Below the pieces are notes generated by a model, which saw only the letters and a program-made list of their open reading frames with translations, had not been told where the DNA came from and ran no database searches. Below are positions 28,318 to 37,010 of a DNA stretch of 64,000 nt, in pieces. This stretch comes from Thalassobius sp. Cn5-15 (GTDB lineage Bacteria; Pseudomonadota; Alphaproteobacteria; Rhodobacterales; Rhodobacteraceae). The position numbers were made by a program, and so were the translations under genes. Positions within the stretch are counted from its first letter, which is position 1. The number at the start of each line of letters is the position of its first letter. Location: positions 1 to 64,000 of the forward strand of contig NZ_JAKRGF010000011.1 in the NCBI RefSeq assembly GCF_022347685.1. Reading direction: 5' to 3'.

Positions 28318-28995
28318 ATGGACGGCGACGCCCAGAAAGTGACCGCAGCTGAAGGCAGCGAAAAACGCCTGCCCGCGCATGAGATTGTCTATCGCACCTT
28401 GCGCGAACAGATCTTGTTTGGGGAAATCGCTCCAGGCGAACCTGTGACCATTCAGGGGCTGACCGCACGGCTGGATGCGGGCATGACACCTGTGCGGGAG
28501 GCGATCCGCCGTCTGACCGCCGAGGGGGCGCTGAAATTCCAGGGCAACCGTCGGGTCATTGTTCCCCATTTGACTGCCGACAATATCGAAGAAATTATCA
28601 TTGCACGTCAATGTGTTGAGGGTGAATTGGCCGCGCGTGCCACGGACCGTATGTCCGGGGAGGCACTGGCTGCTCTGACGGTGCTGGATGCACAGTTGGA
28701 TGAAGGGATCGCGCAGGGCGATCTGCAGGCCTACTTGGAATACAACTACCGCTTTCATCGGATGATCTACGATCTGGCCGAAGCGCCGATTTTGGCCGAT
28801 CTGGCAGAGGGGTTGTGGCTGCGGTTTGGTCCGTCGCTTCGGGTTGTCTGCGGACGGGTCGGAACCCAGAACCTGCCGGACAAGCACAAGGATCTTCTGG
28901 CAGCCATGGCGGCGGGGGATAGCGCGGCTGCGGCGGATGCTTGCCTAGAGGATATGATGCAAGGAATGGAGCAGGTTCGCGAGATGCTTGCCTAA
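28318..28995 (+). CDS. GntR-family (FCD) transcriptional regulator
   Basis: 225 residues. The N-terminal winged helix (EIVYRTLREQILFGEIAPGE, GMTPVREAIRRLTAEGALK) is followed by an all-helical FCD domain with the metal-site histidine in EYNYRFHRMIYDLA. This is the FadR-type branch, which binds small acids or amines. It sits between two polyamine importers and beside an aminotransferase, so a role as local polyamine-responsive regulator is likely by context. AGGGAGA precedes the ATG. Its 3' end is followed by the inverted repeat TGCCTA-N5-TAGGCA (28989-29005), partly inside the coding sequence. Confidence 0.88.
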   Translation: MDGDAQKVTAAEGSEKRLPAHEIVYRTLREQILFGEIAPGEPVTIQGLTARLDAGMTPVREAIRRLTAEGALKFQGNRRVIVPHLTADNIEEIIIARQCVEGELAARATDRMSGEALAALTVLDAQLDEGIAQGDLQAYLEYNYRFHRMIYDLAEAPILADLAEGLWLRFGPSLRVVCGRVGTQNLPDKHKDLLAAMAAGDSAAAADACLEDMMQGMEQVREMLA

Positions 28996-29030
28996 ATTTT
29001 AGGCATAACTGATTCGATTGACATTCAATA

Positions 29031-29040
29031 ATTTGATCAT
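29031..29040. promoter_or_regulatory. TTTGATCA site upstream of the aminotransferase gene
   Basis: ATTTGATCAT lies 84 bases before the aminotransferase start, in the 128-base gap after the GntR gene. It is shorter than the other two sites but shares the TTGATCA core. Confidence 0.3.
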
Positions 29041-29123
29041 ATCCTGATTTCGAGGCCGCCCGCCCCAACGTTTTTATGTGTCGAATCGCTGGGCGGCATG
29101 ATTTCAGTCCGATGAGGTGTCAA

Positions 29124-30521
29124 ATGACCGTAATCACGAATCACATGCCGACGGCAGAACTGCAGGCGCTGGATGCGGCGCACCATATGCACCCCTTTAG
29201 CACTCAGGGTGATCTGGCCAAACAGGGCGCACGGGTCATCACCCGTGCCGATGGCGTCTGGATTCAAGACAGCGAAGGCAATAAGATTATCGACGGTATG
29301 GCCGGTCTGTGGTGTGTAAATGTCGGCTATGGCCGTGACCGCCTGGCAGATGTGGCCGCGCGTCAGATGAAAGAGCTGCCCTATTATAACACCTTTTTCA
29401 TGACGACCCACGTGCCGGCAATCGCGCTGAGCCAGAAACTGGCCGAACTGGCGCCGGGCGATCTGAACCATGTGTTCTACGCGGGTTCTGGTTCTGAGGC
29501 GAATGATACCAACATTCGCATGGTACGCACCTATTGGGCGCAAAAGGGCAAGCCGTCGAAAAAGGTGATCATCAGCCGCAAGAACGCTTACCACGGCTCC
29601 TCTGTCGGGTCGGCCAGTCTGGGTGGGATGACCGGAATGCACGCGCAGGGTGGCCTGCCGATTGCGGACATTCACCACATTGATCAGCCCAACTACTGGG
29701 CCGAAGGTGGTGAACAGTCGCGTGAGGAATTTGGCCTGGAGCGCGCCCGTCAGCTGGAACAGGCGATCAACGACATTGGCGAAGACAACGTCGCCGCCTT
29801 CATCGCCGAACCGGTGCAGGGCGCCGGTGGTGTGATCGTGCCGCCAGAAACCTACTGGCCTGAAATTCAACGTATTTGCGATAAATATGAGATCCTCTTG
29901 ATCGCGGACGAAGTGATCTGTGGCTTTGGCCGAACCGGCAATTGGTTTGGCTCTGAAACCGTGGGTTGGCGCCCTGACATCATGACCATCGCCAAAGGCC
30001 TCAGCTCCGGCTATGCACCGATTGGTGGGTCGATCGTAAGTGATGAGGTGGCCGAGGTGATCGGTGGCTGTGAGTTTAACCACGGCTACACCTACTCCAG
30101 TCATCCCGTGGCCGCGGCCGTGGCGCTGGAAAACCTCAACATCATGCAGGAAGAGAACATCGTCGACCACGTCCAGAACGAGGTTGGCCCTTACCTGAAA
30201 GAGAAGTGGGAAGCATTGATTGACCATCCGATGGTGGGTGAGGCGAACATTGTAGGCATGATGGGTTCCATCGCACTGACCCCGCATAAAGAAAGCCGTG
30301 CGGCCTTTGCGGCGGACGCGGGCACCGTGGGCTTCATGTGTCGCGAACGCTGCTTTGCCAATAATCTGGTGATGCGTCATGTGGGCGACCGGATGATCAT
30401 CTCGCCGCCGCTGGTTATGACCAAGGGTGAGGTGGATATTCTGATGGAGCGTGCGGTGAAGTCGCTGGACGAAGGTATGGCTGCCGCGAAAGATGCGGGC
30501 CTCTGGGCGCCTGCCAGCTAA
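29124..30521 (+). CDS. spuC: class III polyamine (putrescine-type):pyruvate aminotransferase
   Basis: 465 residues, PLP-dependent fold type I, class III. The phosphate site GSGSEANDTNIRMVR and the PLP-Asp in LLIADEVICGFGRTG are followed by the Schiff-base Lys in MTIAKGLSSGYAP. Closest in style to SpuC/putrescine aminotransferases, which send putrescine nitrogen to pyruvate and give 4-aminobutanal; beta-alanine or GABA:pyruvate transaminase activity is an alternative. The ATG at 29124 has TGAGGTG in front; a more distal in-frame ATG lacks a site. A strong terminator follows. Context between two polyamine importers supports a catabolic role. Confidence 0.88.
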   Translation: MTVITNHMPTAELQALDAAHHMHPFSTQGDLAKQGARVITRADGVWIQDSEGNKIIDGMAGLWCVNVGYGRDRLADVAARQMKELPYYNTFFMTTHVPAIALSQKLAELAPGDLNHVFYAGSGSEANDTNIRMVRTYWAQKGKPSKKVIISRKNAYHGSSVGSASLGGMTGMHAQGGLPIADIHHIDQPNYWAEGGEQSREEFGLERARQLEQAINDIGEDNVAAFIAEPVQGAGGVIVPPETYWPEIQRICDKYEILLIADEVICGFGRTGNWFGSETVGWRPDIMTIAKGLSSGYAPIGGSIVSDEVAEVIGGCEFNHGYTYSSHPVAAAVALENLNIMQEENIVDHVQNEVGPYLKEKWEALIDHPMVGEANIVGMMGSIALTPHKESRAAFAADAGTVGFMCRERCFANNLVMRHVGDRMIISPPLVMTKGEVDILMERAVKSLDEGMAAAKDAGLWAPAS

Positions 30522-30547
30522 CGCGACAGTTCATTGCTTACTGTATC

Positions 30548-30580
30548 AGCCCCGCCTGTTTCGTTCGGCGGGGCTTTTTT
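30548..30580 (+). terminator. terminator after the aminotransferase gene
   Basis: The stem AGCCCCGCC/GGCGGGGCT is followed by six T. It isolates the aminotransferase from the downstream importer operon. Confidence 0.9.
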
Positions 30581-30641
30581 GTGATGATTCGCCGAGATCT
30601 ACAGGGAGTCAGGCCGAATTTTCCTGCGCGGATGCCTAAAT

Positions 30642-30651
30642 TTTGATCAAA
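30642..30651. promoter_or_regulatory. perfect TTTGATCAAA palindrome before second pot operon
   Basis: This 10-base perfect palindrome is preceded by TGCCTAAATTTT, a 12-mer that also occurs at 28989-29000 beside the GntR gene. It is a candidate GntR operator at the head of the potADBC leader. Confidence 0.4.
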
Positions 30652-30830
30652 TATCCGCAATTTTTTATTTTCTTTTTTCTCAGCGCAATAGCCTTCACCA
30701 AACGGTTTCTGATGTCAGGTTTGATGGTCGGAAAACGACATAATAAGCAACGCTTGCAGGGCTGCGCCCGACATGGCGATATTCGTAACCGGCGAACTTT
30801 CCCAGATGATTTCACGCCGTTTTACTTCAC

Positions 30831-30857
30831 AAAAGCGACTCGGGGTGTCGCTTTTTT
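30831..30857 (+). terminator. internal terminator 100 bases upstream of potA
   Basis: The stem AAAAGCGAC/GTCGCTTTT has a 7-base loop and runs into a T tract. No gene ends just before it, so it must end a leader or a small RNA. Confidence 0.75.
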
Positions 30858-30957
30858 GCGCAAAAGTGCCGCGATTCGGTTGCAACGCGGCGTCACTCGC
30901 GTTTTAGTCTGATGGAACGAGCGAGAAAATCGCCGACCATAAAAGCGGGGAGTTGCT

Positions 30958-32058
30958 TTGCCTGACGGATCCACTAGCGATGCTTTTGTCGCGTTTGAAC
31001 GCGTGCAAAAAAGTTACGACGGTGAAAACCTGGTCGTAAAAGACCTGAACCTTTCTTTGCCCAAGGGCGAATTTCTGACGATGCTTGGCCCGTCGGGTTC
31101 CGGAAAAACCACATGCCTGATGATGCTGGCCGGTTTCGAAACTGCCACCCACGGCGAAATCCTTCTTGATGGGCGTCCGATCAATAACATCCCTCCGCAC
31201 AAGCGTGGTATCGGGATGGTGTTCCAGAACTACGCTCTGTTCCCTCACATGACGGTCGCTGAAAACCTCTCCTTCCCTCTGGAAGTGCGCAAAATGGGCA
31301 AGTCCGAGCGTGAAGAGAAGGTAAAGCGTGCCTTGGATATGGTGCAGATGGGGGCCTTTGGTGGTCGCCGTCCTGCACAGCTTTCTGGTGGCCAGCAGCA
31401 GCGGATCGCACTGGCGCGTGCGCTGGTGTTTGAACCTGAGCTGGTGCTGATGGATGAGCCGTTGGGCGCGTTGGACAAACAGTTGCGCGAACACATGCAG
31501 TTTGAAATCACCCGTCTGGCCCACGAACTGGGCATCACCACGGTGTACGTGACCCACGACCAGACCGAAGCGTTGACCATGTCGGACCGCGTTGCCGTGT
31601 TTGACGATGGCCGCATTCAGCAGCTGGATCCGCCAGACACCCTGTATGAAGAGCCGCAGAACAGCTTCGTTGCGCAGTTCATCGGTGAAAACAACACGCT
31701 GGAAGGTGTGGTGCAGGAAATCAACGGTGACAAATGCCTGGTCCGTCTGGACGATGGCGAAGTGATCGACGCCAAGCCGATCAACGTCAGCCAAGTGGGC
31801 GAACGCACCCGTGTGTCGATCCGTCCTGAACGGGTCGAGTTTAACAAAGAGCGCCTGCAGGAGGGCGCCCACACCCTGAAGGCCGAAGTGCTGGAATTCA
31901 TCTATATGGGTGACATTTTCCGCACCCGTCTGCGGGTGGCGGGTAACGACGAGTTTGTCGTTAAAACCCGGAATGCGCCTGACCAGGTCCGCCTGAAACC
32001 CGGCGAGCAAATCGAAATCGGTTGGCTGCCAGAAGATTGCCGCGCGCTGGACGCGTGA
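30958..32058 (+). CDS. potA: polyamine ABC transporter ATP-binding protein
   Basis: 366 residues with a TTG start after GCGGGGAG. Walker A GPSGSGKTT near residue 45, LSGGQQQRIALARALVFEP, Walker B VLMDEPLGALDKQ and the switch His in VTHDQTEALT are present. A TOBE domain fills the C-terminal third. It energises the second importer, together with the downstream binding protein and two permeases. The gene follows a long leader that has its own terminator, so its expression may be controlled by read-through. Confidence 0.93.
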   Translation: MPDGSTSDAFVAFERVQKSYDGENLVVKDLNLSLPKGEFLTMLGPSGSGKTTCLMMLAGFETATHGEILLDGRPINNIPPHKRGIGMVFQNYALFPHMTVAENLSFPLEVRKMGKSEREEKVKRALDMVQMGAFGGRRPAQLSGGQQQRIALARALVFEPELVLMDEPLGALDKQLREHMQFEITRLAHELGITTVYVTHDQTEALTMSDRVAVFDDGRIQQLDPPDTLYEEPQNSFVAQFIGENNTLEGVVQEINGDKCLVRLDDGEVIDAKPINVSQVGERTRVSIRPERVEFNKERLQEGAHTLKAEVLEFIYMGDIFRTRLRVAGNDEFVVKTRNAPDQVRLKPGEQIEIGWLPEDCRALDA

Positions 32059-32070
32059 CAATAGGGACAG

Positions 32071-32100
32071 TCTGCCCCTTCGCCAAAGCGCGGGGGCAGA
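32071..32100 (+). other. intercistronic hairpin between potA and potD
   Basis: The perfect stem TCTGCCCC/GGGGCAGA has no T tract. It precedes the binding-protein gene and probably acts in mRNA processing or stability, not termination, because the operon continues. Confidence 0.5.
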
Positions 32101-32181
32101 ACGCACAAGGCCTGCGCCGTAACCCGTGAACGTGGGCCCACAACAATAAAACTAACGGGATCAACTCTGGGAGAATAAAGT

Positions 32182-33273
32182 ATGAAACTCACCAAGATCT
32201 TTATGGCGTCGACCGCTCTGGCCTTTGCTGCTGGCGCTGTTGCTGCAGAAGAAATGACCATCGTGTCCTGGGGCGGCGCCTACTCCAAGTCGCAGCTGAA
32301 AGCCTACCACGAGCCCTATTCGGCCAAAACCGGCGTGACCATCATCAACGATGACAGCTCCGCCGAAGCGGTTTCGAAACTGCGCGCCATGAACGAAGCA
32401 GGCAACGTGACCTGGGATGTTGTTGACGTTGTGGCCTCTGACGCGATCCGTCTGTGTGACGAAGGTCTGGCAGAAGAGATCGATTTCAACAGCCAGCTGG
32501 CACCGGCGCCCGATGGCACCAACGCCGAAGATGACTTTGGCGCGCTGCTGGTCTCCGACTGCTTCATCCCGCAGATCGTGTATTCGACCACTTTCGGTTA
32601 CCGCACCGATCTGGTTGGTGACACCCCGCCGACTGAAATCTGCGACGTGTTCGATCTGGAAGCCTACCCGGGCAAGCGTTCGCTGGAAAAGCGTCCGATC
32701 GGCAACATGGAATGGGCGCTGCTGTGTGACGGTGTGGCCAAAGACGAAATCTACGAGGTTCTGGAAACCTCCGAAGGTCAGGACCGCGCGCTGGCCAAGC
32801 TGGACACCATCAAGGACAGCGTAATCTGGTGGTCCGCTGGTGCCGACACCCCGCAGCTGCTGGCTGACGGTGAAGTCATCATGGGTTCGACCTTCAACGG
32901 TCGTCTCTTCTCGGTTATCGAAGAGCAGAACCAGCCGGTTGCCATGCTGTGGGACGCGCAGATGTTCGATCTGGACGGTTGGATCATTCCTGCCGGTCTG
33001 AGCGAAGAGCGTAAAGCCCGTGCGCTGGACTACCTGTACTTTGCCACCGACACTCAGCGTCTGGCAGATCAGGCCAAGTTCATCTCTTACGGTCCGGCCC
33101 GCGCGTCGTCCGCACCGCTGGTCAGCACCCACGCTGAACTGGGCATCGAAATGGCACCTCACATGCCGACCGATCCGGAAAACGCCAAGAACACCTTCCT
33201 CTACAACTACGAGTTCTGGGCTGACTACCGTGACGACATCGACGCCAAATTCCAGGCGTGGCTGGCAAAATAA
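32182..33273 (+). CDS. potD: polyamine ABC transporter substrate-binding protein
   Basis: 363 residues with a signal peptide (MKLTKIFMASTALAFAAGAV, cleavage before EEMTIVSWGG). A type II periplasmic fold of the PotD/PotF group. SWGGAYSKSQLKAYHEPYS opens the mature chain, and there are two cysteines, CDEGL and SDCFIP, that could form a disulfide. Sequence differs clearly from PotF upstream, so the two importers probably prefer different amines. GGGAGAA precedes the ATG at normal spacing. Confidence 0.88.
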   Translation: MKLTKIFMASTALAFAAGAVAAEEMTIVSWGGAYSKSQLKAYHEPYSAKTGVTIINDDSSAEAVSKLRAMNEAGNVTWDVVDVVASDAIRLCDEGLAEEIDFNSQLAPAPDGTNAEDDFGALLVSDCFIPQIVYSTTFGYRTDLVGDTPPTEICDVFDLEAYPGKRSLEKRPIGNMEWALLCDGVAKDEIYEVLETSEGQDRALAKLDTIKDSVIWWSAGADTPQLLADGEVIMGSTFNGRLFSVIEEQNQPVAMLWDAQMFDLDGWIIPAGLSEERKARALDYLYFATDTQRLADQAKFISYGPARASSAPLVSTHAELGIEMAPHMPTDPENAKNTFLYNYEFWADYRDDIDAKFQAWLAK

Positions 33274-33353
33274 GTCGCTGATTTTTCAGCAAGCTTAAGA
33301 GGATGGGCAGCAATGTACGGCCCATCCACACCAACACTTCCGACGGGGATACT

Positions 33354-34625
33354 ATGAGCGATACCACCGATTCCGGCCCAATGTTGGCCGCCGACGGCAC
33401 ACCGCTAAAACGCAGCCTCAGCAGGGCGTTACGCCGCCAGAAGATGCGGGCCCTGATGCTGGTTGCCCCGCTGCTGATCTTCGTCCTGATTTCCTTCATT
33501 TTCCCGATTGGTTCGATGCTGTTCCGGTCGGTCGAGAATGATATTGTTGCCGACACCTTGCCGCTGACGGTGGTGGAGTTGCAGAACTGGGATGCCGACA
33601 GTGGCGAATTGCCGGATGAGGCGCTTTATGCCGCCTTTGCTGCCGATATGGTGGCGGCGATTGAGGCCAAGAACCACACTAAACTGGGCACCCGCCTGAA
33701 CTATGAACAGACCGGCCTGTCGTCGCTGTTCCGTAAATCTGGCCGCAAGATGAAGCGTCTGGATCCGGCTGCAGACGCGCCGTTCAAGGACAAGATCATT
33801 GATATCGACAAGAAATGGGGCGACGTCGAAACGTGGCGCGCGATAAAAACCCATTCAGTGCGGATCACCAACGGTTACTTCCTGAACGCGGTTGATATGC
33901 GCCGCACGCCCGAAGGTGCGCAGGCGCAGCCTGAGGATAAACAGATCCTGATCACGCTGTTTCAGCGTACCCTGCTGATGTCGCTGATGATTACAGGATC
34001 CTGTATCATCCTTGCCTATCCGGTGGCGTGGATTCTGGCCAACCTGCCAGCCCGCACCGCGAACGTTCTGATGATCCTTGTGCTGCTGCCGTTCTGGACA
34101 TCACTGCTGGTGCGGACTTCCGCGTGGAAGGTGATGTTGCAGCAACAGGGTGTGATCAACGAGGTTCTGGTTTGGCTGGGCATGGTTGCGGATCATTCCC
34201 GACTGGCGCTGATCAACAACCAGACAGGTACGATCATTGCGATGACCCATATCCTGCTGCCCTTCATGATCCTGCCGATGTATTCGGTGATGCAAACGAT
34301 CAAACCGCACTACGTACGTGCGGCGAAATCCATGGGCGCAACCGATTGGACGGCCTTCTGGCGGGTGTACTTCCCGCAGTCGGTGCCGGGTATCGGCGCG
34401 GGCTCTATCCTCGTCTTCATTCTGGCGATTGGTTACTACATCACGCCTGAAATTGTGGGCGGCACCAAGGGTGTCTTTATCTCGAACCGGATTGCGTATC
34501 ACATTTCCAGCTCGCTTAACTGGGGTCTGGCCGCTGCGCTGGGGACCATCCTGCTGGCTGTGGTTCTGATCCTTTACTGGGCCTACGATAAAATCGTCGG
34601 CATCGACAACGTGAAGCTGGGGTAA
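33354..34625 (+). CDS. potB: polyamine ABC transporter permease with large periplasmic insert
   Basis: 423 residues, far longer than usual PotB (about 280). The first helix (ALMLVAPLLIFVLISFIFPI) is near residue 45. About 140 hydrophilic residues then follow before the second helix (TLLMSLMITGSCIILAYPVA), rich in charged residues and presumably periplasmic. The rest is a normal BPD_transp_1 core with the EAA loop YVRAAKSMGATDWTAFWRVYFP. I start at ATG 33354 (MSDTTDSGP); an upstream GTG/ATG would add up to 17 residues. potC follows after 5 bases. Confidence 0.88.
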   Translation: MSDTTDSGPMLAADGTPLKRSLSRALRRQKMRALMLVAPLLIFVLISFIFPIGSMLFRSVENDIVADTLPLTVVELQNWDADSGELPDEALYAAFAADMVAAIEAKNHTKLGTRLNYEQTGLSSLFRKSGRKMKRLDPAADAPFKDKIIDIDKKWGDVETWRAIKTHSVRITNGYFLNAVDMRRTPEGAQAQPEDKQILITLFQRTLLMSLMITGSCIILAYPVAWILANLPARTANVLMILVLLPFWTSLLVRTSAWKVMLQQQGVINEVLVWLGMVADHSRLALINNQTGTIIAMTHILLPFMILPMYSVMQTIKPHYVRAAKSMGATDWTAFWRVYFPQSVPGIGAGSILVFILAIGYYITPEIVGGTKGVFISNRIAYHISSSLNWGLAAALGTILLAVVLILYWAYDKIVGIDNVKLG

Positions 34626-34630
34626 CGAAC

Positions 34631-35842
34631 ATGGCTGCACTTACACCCATTTCCCGCAAACCCATGTCTCTGGTGCTGCCCACTGTGGCAGCGGCAGGGG
34701 GTGCCCTTGGCCTTTTTGTTGGCACTGCCAACGGATCCGGCCTGATGGGCGTCTTGGTCGGTGCATGTCTGGTGCTGGCGATGGCGCTGACCTTTATCAA
34801 GGTTCTGAATAACGAAGGTCTATCCAAATGGATTGCCATCGTCGTCATGGCCGCGCTTGGTTTCATCTTCGGCGGCACACCAGGGGTCATTCTGGGCGCT
34901 ATCTTCGGCTGGTTGTTCCACTGGTTCATCTACTGGCTGTATGAGGGACGGTATCGCGCCCGTCTGCTGCCTTACCTGACACCGCGTCAGGTGCTGTGGC
35001 ATTACGCCTTCCGGGTGCTGTGCGGGTCGATCTTTGTCTTCCTGATCACGCCGATCCTTGTTGTGATGCCACTGTCCTTTAACGCGCAGGACTTCTTTAC
35101 CTTTACGCCTGAAATGCTGCGTCTGGATCCCGAAGGCTACTCGCTGAAGCATTACCGCGATTTCTTCACCAACAATGAATGGCAGCGTTCGTTCAAGAAC
35201 TCGCTCATCATTGCGCCGATCGCGACAGTGATTTCGGTCAGCCTTGGCACTTTGGCGGCCATCGGCCTCAGCCAGAACCACGTGCCGTTCAAACGGGCGA
35301 TCATGGCGATCCTGATTTCGCCGATGATTGTGCCGCTGATCATCTCGGCCACTGGCATGTTCTTCTTCTACAGCCAGATCGGCAACTGGATGGAAGGCAC
35401 GCTGGGCCTGAACAAGACATTTGTGGGTTATGTGAAGGTGGTGCTGGCGCACGCTGTGCTGGGCATTCCGTTTGTGATTATCACTGTGACTGCAACGCTG
35501 GTGGGTTTTGACAACTCGTTGACCCGTGCGGCGGCGAATATGGGTGCGAACCCTGTGACCACCTTCTTCAAGGTGCAGATGCCGCTGATTCTGCCCGGTG
35601 TGATTTCCGGCGGTCTTTTTGCCTTCATTACCTCATTTGATGAGGTGGTTGTGGTGCTGTTCGTCGGCTCCGCCAGCCAGAAAACGCTGCCATGGCAGAT
35701 GTTCACTGGACTGCGTGAACAGATCTCGCCGACCATTCTGGCAGTGGCGACGATCCTTGTTGTGATCTCGATTGCGCTGCTGACCACGGTTGAACTGTTG
35801 CGCCGACGTTCCGAACGTCTGCGCGGGATGAGCCCGGGATAA
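34631..35842 (+). CDS. potC: polyamine ABC transporter permease with N-terminal membrane extension
   Basis: 403 residues against about 260 for typical PotC. Residues 1-110 form an added region with about three hydrophobic segments (LVLPTVAAAGGALGLFVGT, LMGVLVGACLVLAMALTF, IAIVVMAALGFIFGG). The standard permease core starts near residue 135 with VLCGSIFVFLITPILVVMPL and includes the EAA loop LTRAAANMGANPVTTFFKVQ. Together with PotB it forms the channel of the second importer. Both permeases of this operon are enlarged, whereas those of the first are of normal size. A bidirectional terminator follows. Confidence 0.88.
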   Translation: MAALTPISRKPMSLVLPTVAAAGGALGLFVGTANGSGLMGVLVGACLVLAMALTFIKVLNNEGLSKWIAIVVMAALGFIFGGTPGVILGAIFGWLFHWFIYWLYEGRYRARLLPYLTPRQVLWHYAFRVLCGSIFVFLITPILVVMPLSFNAQDFFTFTPEMLRLDPEGYSLKHYRDFFTNNEWQRSFKNSLIIAPIATVISVSLGTLAAIGLSQNHVPFKRAIMAILISPMIVPLIISATGMFFFYSQIGNWMEGTLGLNKTFVGYVKVVLAHAVLGIPFVIITVTATLVGFDNSLTRAAANMGANPVTTFFKVQMPLILPGVISGGLFAFITSFDEVVVVLFVGSASQKTLPWQMFTGLREQISPTILAVATILVVISIALLTTVELLRRRSERLRGMSPG

Positions 35843-35932
35843 CTGTCGCAGTGATACGGGTGGCTGCCTGCGGGCAGTCATTCCTCCGGCAGGAGTATTG
35901 CTGGATCATTGAAATGGCTTTGACAAAAGAAG

Positions 35933-35963
35933 AGGGCGGCCCCGATCAGGAGGCCGCCCTTTG
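35933..35963. terminator. bidirectional terminator
   Basis: The 9-bp stem AGGGCGGCC/GGCCGCCCT lies between convergent potC and ilvE, with TTTGT on the right and a CTTCTTTTGTC tract on the minus side. Confidence 0.82.
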
Positions 35964-35986
35964 TCTGTCACTTGCTTTAAGAGCGC

Positions 35987-36853
35987 TTAGGCGCGCACCA
36001 GTGCCTCATAGGCTTCGGAAATTTCACGGGTCAGGGTGCCGACCTCAAAGGTGTAGTCGCCGATCTGGCCCACGGGGGTAACTTCGGCGGCGGTGCCGGT
36101 CAGCCAGCATTGTTCAAAACCTTCCAGCTCTTCGGGCATGATGTGGCGTTCGTGTACGGTGATGCCGCGGTCGTTGAGCATGCCGATTACGGTGCGCCGG
36201 GTGATGCCGTCCAGGAAAGCGTCGGGTTTCGGGGTGTGCACCTCCCCGTCTTTGACGAAGAAGATGTTGGCTCCGGTCGCTTCGGCCACATAGCCGCGGT
36301 AGTCATACATCATCGCGTCTGAACAGCCTTTGTCCTCGGCCGCGTGCTTGGACATGGTGCAGATCATGTAGAGGCCGGCGGCCTTTGCTTCATGCGGGAT
36401 GGTGGCGGGATCGGGGCGGCGCCATTTAGCGATGTCCAGTTTCGCGCCTTTCATTTTGGCGTCGCCGTAATAGTTGCCCCATTCCCAGGCGGCTACAGCC
36501 AGTTGAACCGGGTTCTTGCGCGAGGCAACGCCCATGTCCTCTCCGGCGCCGCGCCATGCGATGACGCGCACGTAAGCATCGGTCCAACCGTTGGCTTCCA
36601 GCACCGCGTATTTGGCGGCCTCAATCTCTTCTATCGAGTAGGGGAGTTCCATATCCAGCAACTCTGCCGAGCGCACCAGACGTTCGGAGTGCTCGACAGA
36701 TTTGAAGATCTTGCCGTTGTAGCAACGCTCACCCTCAAACACAGAGGAGGCATAATGCAGCGCGTGGGTCAGAAGGTGGACGTTCGCGTCACGCCATTCC
36801 ACCAGTTTACCGTTCATCCAGATCTTGCCGTCGCGATCATCATATCCGGCCAT
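35987..36853 (-). CDS. ilvE: branched-chain amino acid aminotransferase
   Basis: 288 residues, PLP fold type IV. The Schiff-base Lys is in EAKAAGLYMICTMSKHAAED, and EATGANIFFV and the phosphate-binding TGTAAEVTPV near the end match IlvE. It performs the last step of leucine, isoleucine and valine synthesis and the first step of their breakdown. The start has a perfect AGGAGG. It is divergent from petP across 208 bases. Confidence 0.94.
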   Translation of the reverse strand: MAGYDDRDGKIWMNGKLVEWRDANVHLLTHALHYASSVFEGERCYNGKIFKSVEHSERLVRSAELLDMELPYSIEEIEAAKYAVLEANGWTDAYVRVIAWRGAGEDMGVASRKNPVQLAVAAWEWGNYYGDAKMKGAKLDIAKWRRPDPATIPHEAKAAGLYMICTMSKHAAEDKGCSDAMMYDYRGYVAEATGANIFFVKDGEVHTPKPDAFLDGITRRTVIGMLNDRGITVHERHIMPEELEGFEQCWLTGTAAEVTPVGQIGDYTFEVGTLTREISEAYEALVRA

Positions 36854-37010
36854 TGCCGTGCCTCCTGACTGGCTGAGTGTTTAGAAAATTGCGCTTGATG
36901 GGGCCGCAGAGGTCACATTCTTGCGTCAAAGCTGCGATTCGGTAACATTCACACCTTGGAAAGTCAACAAGACTGACTTAAGCTGCTGATAACAAGTTAG
37001 AACTATACGT

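Larger units (their letters stand above)
30581..30957 (+). other. long leader/gap before second polyamine operon
   Basis: 377 bases without a believable gene. It begins after one terminator and contains another (30831-30857). An AT-rich tract (30640-30680) holds the TTTGATCAAA palindrome. After the internal terminator comes a further inverted repeat, GCCGCG-N12-CGCGGC (about 30869-30892). The arrangement suggests either a small RNA ending near 30857 or a leader that stops transcription before potA under some condition. I find no known riboswitch class in it. Confidence 0.5.

Noticed and set aside
29037-30380. Long antisense frame opposite the aminotransferase gene
   Set aside because: Shadow; rich in His and Arg as typical of reverse-frame translations.
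30643-30912. 89-codon frame in the leader of the second polyamine operon
   Set aside because: It crosses a strong terminator, has no ribosome site, and its composition is that of non-coding DNA.
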